Shown here one piece after another: positions 23,535 to 33,834 of a stretch of 64,000 nucleotides of DNA (positions are counted from its first letter, which is position 1; every line of letters begins with the position of its first letter). Position numbers and translations under genes: made by a program. Under the pieces are notes generated by a model. That model saw only the letters and a list, made by a program, of their open reading frames with translations, had not been told where the DNA came from and ran no database searches. Source of the DNA: Gari tellinella (lineage: Eukaryota > Mollusca > Bivalvia > Cardiida > Psammobiidae); the NCBI GenBank assembly GCA_922989275.2, contig OV277868.1, positions 21,572,291 through 21,636,290 of the forward strand. Direction: 5' to 3'.

Positions 23535-23599
23535 GTTTTTCTAGTATTGAAAACTGAGGTGACCACTTAAATCAGGTTGAAAATAAAGCAGAATGTGCC

Positions 23600-23835
23600 T
23601 CAACCCATTACCCCTTAGCCTGCTTCTAGTTTTGAAGCCAGGTTATCACTTAAAGCAGGTTGAAAGTAAAGCAGAATGCACATGAAGTCTGCTTTAAGCT
23701 GTTATTTGTTAGAATAAAGAAAACATTTCTTATAATCATAAATGCATATTTGTGACAGTATAATTTGGAACTTCTTCTTCAGTGGAGGAATAAATTATAG
23801 GGGTAAAAAGGTGTATTTATTGGGTATTGGGTTAA
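23600..23835 (+). mobile_element. TM1 inserted at the centre of another TM1 hairpin
   Basis: TCAACCCATTACCCCTTAGC to GGGTATTGGGTTAA. It splits the host hairpin at the central TTAA of GCCTTAAGGC (left side now TCAA). Its own hairpin is shortened (GAATGCACATGAAGTCTGC). Confidence 0.65.
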
Positions 23836-23874
23836 CTGTGAGAAAGGCATATTCTGCTTTACTTTCAGCCTACT

Positions 23875-24125
23875 TTAACCCTTTGAACCCTAGTCCCGCA
23901 TATATGCGTCCTTTTCAAACAGTGTACATGTGAATAGTACACTTTTCCTGTGCAAACAGTGAAGACCCAGATCAGAGGGCTCCAAAAGGAGCCCTCTGAT
24001 CAGGGTATTCACTGTTTGACATTATGCCAAACATTGACAACAACAACCCTTAAAAGTCAGAAATGGACCAGACTAAAATGGAAACTGGAATTGTCCATTT
24101 AAAGTTTCAGGGAGGAAAGAGTTAA
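23875..24125 (+). mobile_element. TM2 element, 243 bp, in a TM1 stem-base TTAA
   Basis: TTAA 23875-23878 and 24122-24125 flank 243 bp starting CCCTTTGAACCCTAGTCC. The internal hairpin (CAAACAGTGAAGACCCAGAT...CTGTTTG) is at 23952-24019. Joining the flanks restores CTACTTTAAGTGGTCACC, the stem base of the host TM1. Confidence 0.8.
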
Positions 24126-24167
24126 GTGGTCACCTATTCTCAATACTAGAAGCGGGCTATGGGTTAA

Positions 24168-24485
24168 AGGAGCTTTCTGTTTTACTGTCACCTTGTCTTG
24201 AGCAGCCGTCTGCCTTCACCCATTACCTCATAGAAGCGACTTTTAGCGTATTTGATTTATTCCTCCGCTTAAGAAAATAGTTCCAATTTATACCATCATG
24301 AACATTTACCATAGAAATATTTTTCTATATTAAAGCAGGCTGAAAGTAAAGCAGAATGTGCCTTAACCTGCTTTAAGTGGCAACTTATCTTTAAAACTTG
24401 AAATAGGCTATGGGGTAATGGGTTAAGCAGCCGTCTGCCTTAAACACAAAATAAATTAGTGGCCGTAGTAGAGGATGTTTACTGT
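24168..24485 (+). mobile_element. PM1 right part, split by TM1
   Basis: Right hairpin arm GGAGCTTTCTGTTTTACTGT, CACCTTGTCTTGAGCAGCC, then the TM1, then AAACACAAAATAAATTAGTG and the PM1 end GGATGTTTACTGTA. The 19-mer TTRAGCAGCCGTCTGCCTT stands on both sides of the inserted TM1. Confidence 0.6.
24217..24426 (-). mobile_element. TM1 MITE in PM1
   Basis: CACCCATTACCTCATAGAAG to CTATGGGGTAATGGGTTAA. The hairpin is reduced to a left arm and GTGCCTTAACCTGC. It is flanked by a 19-base direct repeat rather than just TTAA. Confidence 0.7.
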
Positions 24486-24963
24486 ACATGTGTATATGTC
24501 TGGCTGTTGTTGTTGTTGTTTTAAACTTGTGAAAACCTGTTGCCAGTATTTCCATGCATTGTGTTTTTGTTTTCTGGGTCACTTCATTAGGTGACACCTT
24601 GCTTCAAATAAACCTACTTGTCAAATGGAGACAGTTTAATGATGGATTTACAGGTGAAATAAGGTAGGGATTGTGTAAAAAAAATAGTTTACCTTTTGGG
24701 AGAATAGATATCTACATTGTTTAAAACCTGTGTGTCATTACTTCACCCTGTATTATGCTGGGAACTAAAACATACACACTTTGTAAATAGTGTAGACCCT
24801 GATCTGAGGAACCCAATTAAGAAGCCTTAATTACAAATTCATGGTATGCCCTGTTTTGGTAAACTTGAATAATCTTACAAAGCAACCTTATCTGATATTT
24901 TTTCTAAAACAGCACAACATTGAAGAAATAAAACATGTAAAGGATTAACAGATTATTCCCAAA

Positions 24964-25156
24964 GTATGCCTGTTTACGCCTTTAATTTATTCCTCCACTG
25001 AAGAAAATAGTTTCAATTGAAACAGATATGAATATGTACCACAATAAATATATACATGTACTCTAATAACTCTATCCTAGCAGATTGTACTTTAATTTTA
25101 ACCTGCTTTAAGTGATCACCTGTCTTCACAACTAGAAACAGGCTTGTGGAGTTAAA
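24964..25156 (-). mobile_element. TM1 MITE, partial
   Basis: ACGCCTTTAATTTATTCCTC and CACTGAAG through TTTTAACCTGCTTTAAGTGA and ACTAGAAACAGGCTTGTGGA. Left TIR and left hairpin arm are missing. Confidence 0.6.
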
Positions 25157-25284
25157 CACCCTGCTATAGAGCCATCAGTAACAGCACATGGATGCAGAAA
25201 GCTCTGATTATTTTCCTCCTGTATTCAGCAGTCACCTGTGTAAGTGGCCACACCTTAAAATTACCTTTCAACAAACATCACATT

Positions 25285-25512
25285 TTGCTCCATAGCCTGC
25301 TTCTAGTTATGAAGACAGGTTACTGTTTACATCAGATTGAAAGTAAAGCAGTATGTGCCTTAAGGCACATTCTGCTTTACTTTCAACCTGATTTAAACTA
25401 ATATCAGCTAGGATATAACATATTTCTTATGGTGCATATTCATGACTATATAAAATGGAACTACTTTCTTCAAAGGAGGAATAAATTAAAGGCATATTTA
25501 TGGGGTAATAGA
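25285..25512 (+). mobile_element. TM1 MITE
   Basis: CTCCATAGCCTGCTTCTAG on the left; hairpin with the paired variant GTGCCTTAAGGCAC at 25357-25370; TATGGGGTAATAG on the right. The extreme ends are eroded. Confidence 0.7.
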
Positions 25513-25588
25513 TGTATTGGTAAATTTCAATTGTAAGCCTTAAGGTGTTTTGTCAACATTATTATTTTATAGGGATTTGATATAAGCC

Positions 25589-25831
25589 TGTGGGTACATG
25601 CTGGCAATTACAGGGAAACCTCTCTATTACCACCATTCAAAGAATTGTCATTGACTGTAAACAAGACAGGTGACCGCTTAAAGCAAGGTGACTTAGGTGA
25701 GTGTAAAACAGAAAGCAAGGAGAAAGGAGCTTTCTGTTTTACGTTCACCTTGTTTTAAGCAGTCACATGCCTTTCAATATCTGATAATTTTTAACACAAT
25801 TTAGTGGTCATGATAGAGAGGTTTTACTGTA
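25589..25831 (+). mobile_element. PM1 MITE, near complete
   Basis: TA then CAGGGAAACCTCTCTATTAC at the left, GATAGAGAGGTTTTACTG then TA at the right, about 239 bp between. The hairpin has arms GCAAGGTGA...GAAAGC and GCTTTCTGTTTTACGTTCAC. Confidence 0.75.
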
Positions 25832-26244
25832 TTGTATACTGCTGATTTCATAGTATAGACCCAGATCAAGACAATATTGTATATTAGAAAAGTGATCTAT
25901 GTATAAACTTCTAGATTTTACGATCCATTTAAGTATTTCTTCAATATTTTGAGTGTTTCATCAATATTTTAAGCTACTTCTTATGCTTTCAAATTAAAAA
26001 ACAAATCAGTGTTGAATCAGTGTGTAAACACAGATCAAAGTTTCATTTGTGGTTTTATGACTGTAATTCTCTTGTTTTAGAGTGTACAGGTGTTTTCAGT
26101 GATCATGCATGGGGAAAATGAGTGCAGATCTAGATCATATGGGCTCTGAAATCAGTTCTTGATCAGAGTCTACTCTGTTTGCCCTGTTCAAAGCTGCACA
26201 ATAAATGAACATAATGTGCATGTAAAGATTATCAAACTTGTTTT

Positions 26245-27122
26245 TGCTGTTTGTATGTCTACAACTTGGTCATAATTATAGAACTACTAGTGATAGGGAC
26301 TTCATATTTGGCATTTGTACTCAACTTGAGATGCTTTTAATTGAGCTCAGTACAAAGTGAATCATGTCAGACAAAGGTCAAGGTCATTTAGAGGTCAAGT
26401 ATGAAGCATTAAGTATTGGTCATAACTTTGGAACTACAGTGCTCCCTCTCTACAACGACACCCAATGGGAGACACAGAGTGTGTGTGTTGTTTGGAGGGA
26501 GTTGTTATAGGGAGGGAAAATTAAGGCTTGGCTTACACTTGCAAACAGCTTGAATCCAGATCAGATGCCGCGTAACATGGCGTCTGATCTGGATTCAAGC
26601 TGTTTTTCACTCGTCATTATATTCTTATGTCAAAATGTCCACTTATATGTAACTTTTAATAAAAACAGCAGACGACAATGTTAAGCAGACGATATTGCAG
26701 CAGTAAAAGCGTTAGACATAATTGTCTTGTTTAGGGAACTGTGGAAAGGGTAATTTTAAGGAGGGAATCATTGGTGGGAGGGCCGTTGTGGGGAAGGAAC
26801 ACTGTAAACGTGATAGACTTCATGTTTGGCATGTGTTCTCAACTGAAGAAGTTCTTGAGATCAGGACAAGTTGGGTTCATCATGTCGGACAAACGTCAAG
26901 TTCATTTAAAGATCATGTATAGGTCAAAAAGGCTGAATTTGACATTGGCCGTAACATTATAACTTAGTGATAGACTTCATATTTGGCATGTTTACTCAAC
27001 TCAAGAAGCGCTTGAGCTTAGTACATGTACAAGTTTGGCCCTGTTGGACAAAGTTCAATGTCATTTTGAGGTCATGGTAACATCAGGAGGGCATATTGCT
27101 TCACAAAAACATCTTGTTTATC
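26245..27122 (+). mobile_element. HINE-like tandem element with a PM2 insertion
   Basis: Units of about 150 bases carry GGTCATAACTTTGGAACTA, TGATAGRGACTTCATATTTG, ACAAAGGTCAAGGTCATTTA and GAGGTCA. The 3' end is ACATCTTGTTTATC. The unit sequence GGAACTA|AACGTGATAGACTTC is restored when the PM2 is removed. Confidence 0.55.
26435..26806 (+). mobile_element. PM2 MITE, 372 bp, copy 2
   Basis: TACAGTGCTCCCTCTCTACA to GGGAAGGAACACTGTA. Exactly the length of copy 1, with the hairpin (CAAACAGCTTGAATCCAGAT and complement) at the same place. TA is duplicated at the target. Confidence 0.8.
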
Positions 27123-27295
27123 TAAATAACATTAAAATAGCTCATTATAAACAGTCTAAACTTTTCAAATTCACACACAAACTGAAGAAAGCTATATACC
27201 TGCTATCTTTCGTCCGAGTACTTCGGACTTCGTCAGCCAACTGATTTGACTTGGGGATTAACACCGCTCTATGCCTTCGTGAGCGATGTTAATGT

Positions 27296-27469
27296 TGCCT
27301 TAAGACTCATTTTGCTTTACTTTCAGCCTGCTTTAAGCTACCATTTGCTAGAATATAAAAAATATTTCTCATGTAAAATATTCATGACTGTATAAAGAAA
27401 CACTATTTTGTTCAGTGGAGGAAAAAATAAAAGGTGTAAAAAGGCGTATTTATGGGGTAATTGGTTAAC
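27296..27469 (+). mobile_element. TM1 MITE, right half
   Basis: It starts at the hairpin's central TTAA (CCTTAAGACTCATTTTGC), then the right arm and the usual right half, ending TATGGGGTAATTGGTTAA. Confidence 0.65.
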
Positions 27470-27542
27470 CCTTTACCTTATACCTGTCCACAGTCACTGT
27501 CATATTAAGTTGTTTGCTAAAATATATTTTCATTGGCTTTTA

Positions 27543-27755
27543 ATTCACTACTCCATAGCCTGTTTCAAGTTTTGAAGACAAGTTATCACTTTAAGCAGAA
27601 TGTGTCTTAAGGAGCATGCTCTCATCTTCTAGGATATAGAAAATATTTCTAATGGTACATATATTCATTACTGTTTAAAGGGAAACTTTTTTATTTAGTG
27701 GAGAAATAAATTAAAGGTGTAAAAAGGTGTATTTAATCTGGAAATGGGTAATTTT
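27543..27755 (+). mobile_element. TM1 MITE, decayed
   Basis: CTACTCCATAGCCTGTTTCA to GTGTATTTAATCTGGAAATG. Most of the hairpin is deleted (only AAGCAGAATGTGTCTTAAGG remains). Confidence 0.55.
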
Positions 27756-27856
27756 AAAATTTGGAATTTTATGGGTTTTTGACTGAAGAAAAATTGATAT
27801 GAGTGTCTAAACTGTTTGTAAATGTCAGTGCTGGTGGCCATTTGGCAGTGAAAGGG

Positions 27857-28107
27857 TTAACCTATAAACCCATAAATAAACCAATTTACGCCTCTGATTT
27901 ATTCCTCCACTGAAGAAAATAGTTCCACTTTATACTCCCATGTACTTGTACCATAAGAAAAAATTTCTATATCCTAGCAGATGGCAGCTTAAAGCAGGCT
28001 CAAAGTAAACCAGAATGTGCCTGAAGCCCATTCTGCTTTACTTTCAATCTGCTTTAAGTAGTCACCTGTCTTCAATGCTAGAAACATGCTATGGGGTAAA
28101 GGGTTAA
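27857..28107 (-). mobile_element. TM1 MITE, complete
   Basis: TTAACCTATAAACCCATAAA to GCTATGGGGTAAAGGGTTAA with hairpin CTTAAAGCAGGC...CTGCTTTAAG. Confidence 0.7.
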
Positions 28108-30013
28108 CAGTGCACTGAACCCTGTAGTGTGATAATTGATTATAATTGCCCTAAAGAGAAAGATTCTTAATGAGCCGTCACAACCTACAGTTTGCTATAA
28201 ACCTACCTATGATTAGGGACATAAAGGAGGGAATGTGGGAAACGTTTACAGGTAGTTTATCCACATAAGGGTATACGTACTACACCCATAATGAACACTG
28301 TCAGTTTCAAATATGTGATTAAATTTGAAATATTGATAAATTGAATTAAGTATTTACTTAAGATTAATCCTTTTTTCTGCTATACCAATTCAATGGTAAT
28401 GTCATAATTAAAACATGTTATTTGCATATTATTTCAGATTCATTTTATATATGAGCCGTGCCATGACAAAGCCTGCTTTATTTCATTGCAAACAGTGTAG
28501 ATCACAGCCAGCCACCGTGTCAAAGACAAGGCACCTGGCATTGATCTTCACTGTTTGACACACTCATGCATCTAAACTTTCTAAAGCATTTCTTGAAGCT
28601 TTATTATAAATGGCATTTGGTAGTGTAGACAAACTCAGATACAGAGCCTGGGGTGACAATGTTGCTTGGTCTGTACAATGTTGAAATGCAATAAGGCAGG
28701 TTTTGTCATTGCATGGCTCATATGGTTTTGTTTTTTTAACTGAATAAATTATTGAGAGTGGAAAACTAGATCTTATCAAATGTTCAGTATTGACTTGTTT
28801 AAGGTGAGCAGGTCATTGACTTCTAAACATTTACAAACAGTTTTGATCCAGATTATACTATAAGTATTTGATCAGAATCCAGACAGTGTTTGACACTCAG
28901 ATTGTTTATTTTGCAGTGTCTGAGAATACTATGTATCCCTTTACAACCGTTATTCGAACACAACCAAAAATCGAACACCTGAATCATTTCGCGTGACATC
29001 TATGGTTACAAACAAATTTGCATAACCGCGCGTGACATTTTGACAGTAACACCGGTAGAAATGTCAAGAACACAAAATCGGCAAAAAAGATCAGTAAATA
29101 AGTGAAAGGGCATTTGTTGAACTTATCTGAGTATAGATATTGCATTTACATCTAATCCCAAATTTCCCAATGCATAATTTTGCCACAAACTACATTTTCT
29201 GTCATCAAAAATGACCAGTGGTGTATCGGCTGCAAAACTTTTACATTTACCTCATTCGTACTAGTCCGGGTAAATAATATTGAGGGTTCAGACCACTAAA
29301 TTTGATCAAATATCAAACTAGGGGTCCTTATCACTTTTTTTCACTTTATTTCTTTCCTAATTGTGTTTCATATAAGAAGTAACAGGGAATAAACAAACTA
29401 TATGTTTATCTTACAGGTTCCAGTACACTAGTTTTATTTTAGAAAAATATATTCAACAACTTTAAGAAATTTCTTCTTTGTTTTAGATGCATTTCACATC
29501 AAGATGGAGACCCCTTCTAATGCCCTGTCTGTAGCCATTAACAATTGATACTTTATGTCTAAACTACTGTAAATTACATGTAAAGAAGTTGACTTTTACT
29601 TTTTATGAGGTTACAGACTCTTGTTTTATGTTTTGTCTGACATTTTATGAACAAACACTTACCCTGGGCTACATGTAGTAAAAAATGTGTGGTGTCAAAC
29701 CTGCTGTTCGAATTTAGGTTGGCATCCCACTGAGAATAAGGTAAGCGGGTCACTGTGCTTTGTTTACATTGTTAGAGAACCGATTTTAGTTGCAATAACT
29801 TACCCATCGGATTATAAGCTGAAAATAACCAGTATATCCAGTATCTATGTAAAAATAACTTTTATTCACATAGAAATTTGTAATTGACTCGAAGATGCTT
29901 AGGTGTTCGAATAATGGTGGTACCGGGATAAATATTAGATGGCGGTTTGCATGACATTCAAATTCTCAACCCGAGAAACAGAATGTCACCCACGGCGATA
30001 CTCATTTTAATGT
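28108..30013. other. Longest mostly unique stretch of the window
   Basis: Apart from a decayed CAAACAGTGTAGATCACAGC hairpin at 28491-28558, I see no repeat ends. It holds the weak exon candidate at 29487. A region like this is where host gene sequence would be expected. Confidence 0.35.
29487..29548 (+). other. Candidate terminal coding exon
   Basis: A strong acceptor (TTTCTTCTTTGTTTTAG) is followed by a frame reading AFHIKMETPSNALSVAINN then TGA. No polyadenylation signal is seen close downstream and the open stretch is short, so chance is quite possible. Confidence 0.22.
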
Positions 30014-30017
30014 CTTA

Positions 30018-30172
30018 AGTAATTTATTCCTCCACTGAAGAAAATTGCTCCAAATTTTTGCAGATATTAAATTAGCCTAAAGCAGGCACATTCTTCTTTA
30101 CTTTCAACCTGCTTTAAAGTGCGTGACCACCTATTTTCAAAACTAGAAACAGGCTATGGAGTAATGGGTTAA
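30018..30172 (-). mobile_element. TM1 MITE, shortened
   Basis: AATTTATTCCTCCACTGAAG through a reduced hairpin (CTAAAGCAGGCACATTCTTC) to GGCTATGGAGTAATGGGTTA. Confidence 0.6.
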
Positions 30173-30442
30173 CCTACTCTTTCCTAGTAAGATGCTTAAC
30201 CCTTTCCCCCATAGAAGCGCCTGTTAGCGCATTAATTAATTCCTCCACAAAGAAAAAAGTTCCAATTTATGCAGTCATGAATTATATAATATAAGAAATA
30301 TTTTTTATATTCTAATAGATTGTGGCTTAAAGCAGGCTGAAAGTAAAGCAGAATGTGCCTTAGGCACAATCTGCTTTACTTTCAATCTGTTTTAAGTGGT
30401 CACCTATTTTCAAAAATAGAATCAGGCTATGAGGTAATGGGG

Positions 30443-31636
30443 CAGGATTCCGACCTGAGGAAGGTCTTGTACAGATCAAATTGCAACACTTCGAATTATT
30501 GTGGAGCAATCTTTAGAATGGCAATCCCCACTTTACATAAATTTCATCGACTTCCGCAAAGCTTTTGATACCATAGACAGAGCAACCATTTGGAAGATCA
30601 TGAGGAGCTATGGAATCCCAAGAAAGATAATCAGCATTGTCCGTAGCTATTATGAGAATACGATCTGCCATGTAATTCATAATACAGACCTTTCACCATC
30701 CTTTGCTGTTCTGACAGGAGTTAGGCAAGGGTGTTTGCTATCACCAATGATCTTCACCATTGTTGTGGACTGGGTGATGCGAATAGTTACAAGTCAGCCA
30801 AGAGGCATACAGTGGACCTTCACTAGACAGCTTGAAGACCTGGATTTTGCGGATGACATAGGACTTATGTCCCACACCTTCAACCATATTCAAGAGAAGA
30901 CACAATCTCTTAACAGCATTGCCAAAACAACTGGACTTAATTCAGATCAATGTCAAGAAGACAAAGAGTATGCGTATGAATGCTAATCGCAACACTCCCA
31001 TTCAGCTTGAAAGACAAGCCATTGACGATGTTAAAAGTTTCACGTACCTTGGCAGTGCAGTCAGTACAACAGGAGGTGCAGATGACGACGTAAAAGCCAG
31101 AATCGGTAAAGCTCATTATGCCTTCAACTCGCTTAAAACAGTCTGGAACAACAACAACATTCATTTGGAAACTAAAGTTAAGCTCTTCAACTCCAATGTC
31201 AAAACTGTGCTGCTTTATGGATCTGAGACCTGGAAACATACCAAGAAGTTGGACCACAAACTACAGGTCTTCATCAACAGGTGCCTCAGAAAGATATTGC
31301 GAGTCCGTTGGCCTGACCGGATTTCGAATCAGGAAATGTGGAAAAAGACAAGACAGAAGCCAGTCTGCCAAACAATCAGAGAAAGGAAATGGAGGTGGAT
31401 TGGCCACATTCTAAGAAGAGAACCAACAAACACAACCAGACAGGCTCTGGATTGGAATCCGCAAGGTCGGCGCAGAAGAGGAAGACCATAATTATATAAC
31501 CTGGAGATGAACCTTAGATAAGGAATTGCGGTCCATTCAATTGTCATGGGGTGAAACCAAAAGGATTGCACAGGACAGAAGCAGTTGGAAAGATGTAGTG
31601 AAGGCCCTATGCCCACAGCCGGGCGAAGAGGATTAA
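30443..31636 (+). pseudogene. LINE reverse transcriptase, broken
   Basis: Reverse transcriptase copies the element's RNA into the target. In order: AGFRPE at 30442 in one frame; after a frameshift RSCTDQIATLRIIVEQSLEW from 30462; palm motifs FIDFRKAFDTIDR, GVRQGCLLSP and the catalytic LDFADDIGLMSH (an FADD form). Near 30940 the frame shifts again and runs to RRRGRP (stop 31489-31491) through TYLGS, LLYGSETW, INRCLRKILRVRWPDRI and WRWIGHILRR. A third frame carries the tail (ELRSIQLSWGETKRIAQDRS to the stop at 31636) after an internal TGA. At least three frameshifts and two stops; no endonuclease domain. Clade not assigned. Confidence 0.85.
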
Positions 31637-31638
31637 GG
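30443..31638 (+). mobile_element. 5'-truncated non-LTR retrotransposon with 14-bp target duplication
   Basis: ATGAGGTAATGGGG stands at 30429-30442 and again at 31639-31652, directly flanking LINE sequence. The insertion lies in the right TIR of a TM1, so the empty site is known from other copies. The element begins within the reverse transcriptase and ends two bases after the last stop, with no poly(A). 5' truncation with a target duplication is the usual product of target-primed reverse transcription. Confidence 0.85.
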
Positions 31639-31909
31639 ATGAGGTAATGGGGTAACATTAAGTTTTGTTGTAATTAAGGAAATAATTCACAGTTTGACAT
31701 AAAGCGGTGATGGATAGAGGATATTTGACTGATTTGCATAGGTTTAACACATGATGAAAACTTTAGCAATGATCTATTTGCATTGAATTATTGCTTACTG
31801 AAGGGGAAATTAGTATACGGCATCATTTCCAGTGTAGATCCAGATCAGATCATTTCTGAAGGAACCCCCTAACAATTCCTGACATGTGCCATGCAGTGAT
31901 GCGGACATA

Positions 31910-32053
31910 ATGATGAGACAACGTGTAATGTTGCGTTTCATCAGGATCCAAACTGCTTGACACTCTGCCTCTGTTTTGAAAAATCTATTTTTAGAACAGA
32001 AGATGATGATTATTGTTGCAGATGAAACATTGCCCAGCTTGCTGCAAGAGTTA
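31910..32053 (-). mobile_element. TM4 relic
   Basis: CATCAGGATCCAAACTGCTT followed by GACACTCTGCCTCTGTTTTG, TTGTTGCAGATGAAACATTG and CCCAGCTTGC corresponds to one half of TM4 copies. The left half is decayed. Confidence 0.5.
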
Positions 32054-32103
32054 CAGGCTTGACTATACATTATTAGTTAAACTGTAAATAATTCATATCA
32101 GGG

Positions 32104-32319
32104 TTAACTCAGTTTGCATGCTCGGTAATTTTGTCATCTGCAACAATTGTCATCTGCTACTGATCTTAAAATAGAATTGTCAAAAATTATTTTCAAAATC
32201 GTGTCAGAGTGTCAAACAGTTTGGATCCTGATGAGACAATGTGTGATGCAGAGTCTGATCTGGATCCAAACAGTTTGCATTGGTAATTATGGTTTCACTG
32301 CTAGCATGCTAATGGTTAA
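32104..32319 (+). mobile_element. TM4 element
   Basis: TTAACTCAGTTTGCATGCTC at the left and CTAGCATGCTAATGGTTAA at the right. Interior: TGCAACAATTGTCATCTGCT, AGAGTGTCAAACAGTTTGGA and a decayed hairpin (32215-32278). Confidence 0.65.
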
Positions 32320-32551
32320 TAGGGTAACCCATTTCATGCGGGATACACTTCTAGGTGTACCGCGAGGCAAACAGTTTTGATCTCAGATCAGGCCCCACAT
32401 TGTGGGGCCTGATCTGAGATCAAAACTGTTTGCAACTGAGTCAATATTCTATCAGAAACTGCTTAAATATTTTGCAAATATTTGAGTTATACCTGCTGCA
32501 GACGACATTTTAAAATGGCCGCCAAATATTACCCAGCATGCAATAGGTTAA
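32316..32551. mobile_element. TM4-like element sharing its TTAA with the previous one
   Basis: TTAATAGGGTAACCCATTTC to TTACCCAGCATGCAATAGGT, TAA. It contains a perfect 67-bp hairpin and an internal TGCAGACGACATTTTAAAAT stretch as in other TM3/TM4 copies. Confidence 0.6.
32367..32433. repeat. Perfect 67-bp hairpin
   Basis: GCAAACAGTTTTGATCTCAG through GGCCCCACA, one T, then the exact complement. 33 of 33 positions pair. Confidence 0.9.
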
Positions 32552-32689
32552 CTAAATCATATTGACCCAAGCATTACAAACATTTAGAAGATGGATTGTT
32601 TTTAGTGATATATTAAGACATTGGTGGCTACTTATAGCAAGATAAAAGTAAATAATTATGTCCTTAACATCATCAAGTTCTCTTGTGTC

Positions 32690-32908
32690 TTAACCCATTA
32701 CCCCATAGACTATTTGTAGTTTTGAAGACAGCTGACAACTTAAGGCACATTCTGCTTTACTTTCAGCCTGCTTTAAGCTAACATCTGCTAGAATATAGAA
32801 AATATTTCTTATTGTGCATATTCATGATTGTATAAATTGGAACTATTTTCTACAGTGAAGGAATAAATTTAAGGCGTAAAAAGGTGTATTTATGGGGTAC
32901 TGGGTTAA
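32690..32908 (+). mobile_element. TM1 MITE, left hairpin arm lost
   Basis: TTAACCCATTACCCCATAG to TATGGGGTACTGGGTTAA. The left arm is deleted between GACAACTTAAGG and CACATTCTGCTTTAC, leaving one arm. Confidence 0.7.
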
Positions 32909-33292
32909 TGACCATCTTGTGTCAATGGGCCGTAAAACACCATTCATTCATTCATTCATTTATCAAGTTCTGACATTTTCACTAGTTATCCAAAAATATA
33001 CTCTTTTAGTTTCTATGAGAATTGGTCAAAGTGTGATCATTGGGTGTTTCTTTTCTAAAGGCAATGGTGAAGACTTGAATAGGCAGTTCTGGAAGTAGAA
33101 GATAAAGAGGGTTCTATAAAGTGTTAATCTATATTTTAGTGCTTTATTTGGAATTCAGATTGATTGTCCAATGGGACGTGTTTTGACTTTAAAATAGATT
33201 AGTGATGACGAGTAGAGTACTCTACTAACATTATCTCTGAAGTAGAAATTCTGATGTGTCAAATCTGTCTCCTTATTGTCTTGCAATTATCT

Positions 33293-33470
33293 CTTTGCAT
33301 GCTGGGTAATATTTTGTCTGCAACAATTGTCATTTGCTATTTTTCTTAAAATATAAATTTCTAAATTTGTTTTAGAGAGCTAGTCAGAGTGTCGAACAGT
33401 TTGGATCTAGATGAGACGCCGCGTTATGCGGTGTCTCATCTGGATCGAAACTGTTTGCAAAGGTAATCAC
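33293..33470 (+). mobile_element. TM4 element, partial
   Basis: CTCTTTGCATGCTGGGTAAT, TGCAACAATTGTCATTTGCT, then a good hairpin at 33396-33460 (GAACAGTTTGGATCTAGATG and complement). The right TIR is not seen. Confidence 0.6.
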
Positions 33471-33834
33471 TGTAGGACATATCTACTGTTAGAAAATTGC
33501 AAAGAGTTACATGTAGTTCTCACATCATAAAGATCACCCTTTGAACAATTGTATATGATTTCCTCTTAGATTTTAGGATTGTTTACTTTTAGACTTAATC
33601 TTAACCCATTTATGCCTGGATATTGCAATGAATTCTCCCTATGTGCTTGCTGGAAGATTTCATTATAGATATACAAGGGTGATCTAAAGACATTGCAGTG
33701 TTTTTCTCATACAGCCAAACATTTCATATGCAGTAGCAAACAGTGCTGACCCTGATGAGACGCTGCATTATGTAACACAACTTTCTGTAAGAGTCTACAC
33801 CATTTGCCAATGTCCCATGTGATAGACGCTTAGC

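Larger units (their letters stand above)
23297..24167. mobile_element. Short palindromic TM1 hosting three nested TTAA elements
   Basis: Host pieces in order: CCCTTTACTCCATAG (left TIR), TTTTTCTAGTATTGAAAACT and GGTGACC, left arm to GCAGAATGTGCC, right arm AGGCATATTCTGC to CCTACTTTAA, then GTGGTCACCTATTCTCAATA and ATGGGTTAA. Three elements interrupt it: 23336-23530, 23600-23835 and 23879-24121. Both flanks are the TAGTTTTGAAGACAGGTGACC type, so the host is palindromic end to end. Confidence 0.6.
30196..31655 (-). mobile_element. TM1 MITE interrupted by a LINE
   Basis: TTAACCCTTTCCCCCATAG at the left, full hairpin at 30329-30397 with GTGCCTTAGGCAC centre, then AATCAGGCTATGAGGTAATG at the right TIR. 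The LINE enters in the TIR; GGGGTAAC at 31649-31656 is the remainder. Confidence 0.7.

Noticed and set aside
27200..27296. Small palindromes GTCCGAGTACTTCGGAC and AACACCGCTC...GAGCGATGTT as a regulatory site
   Set aside because: Nothing ties them to a gene; similar short palindromes are frequent here.
31329..31658. 109-codon minus-strand frame
   Set aside because: Shadow of the LINE reverse transcriptase on the other strand.
33060..33097. Peptide NGEDLNRQFWK after an acceptor-like TTTCTTTTCTAAAG, recalling the DLNR motif of M14 carboxypeptidases
   Set aside because: Eleven residues followed by a stop and without a donor; far too short to support a family.
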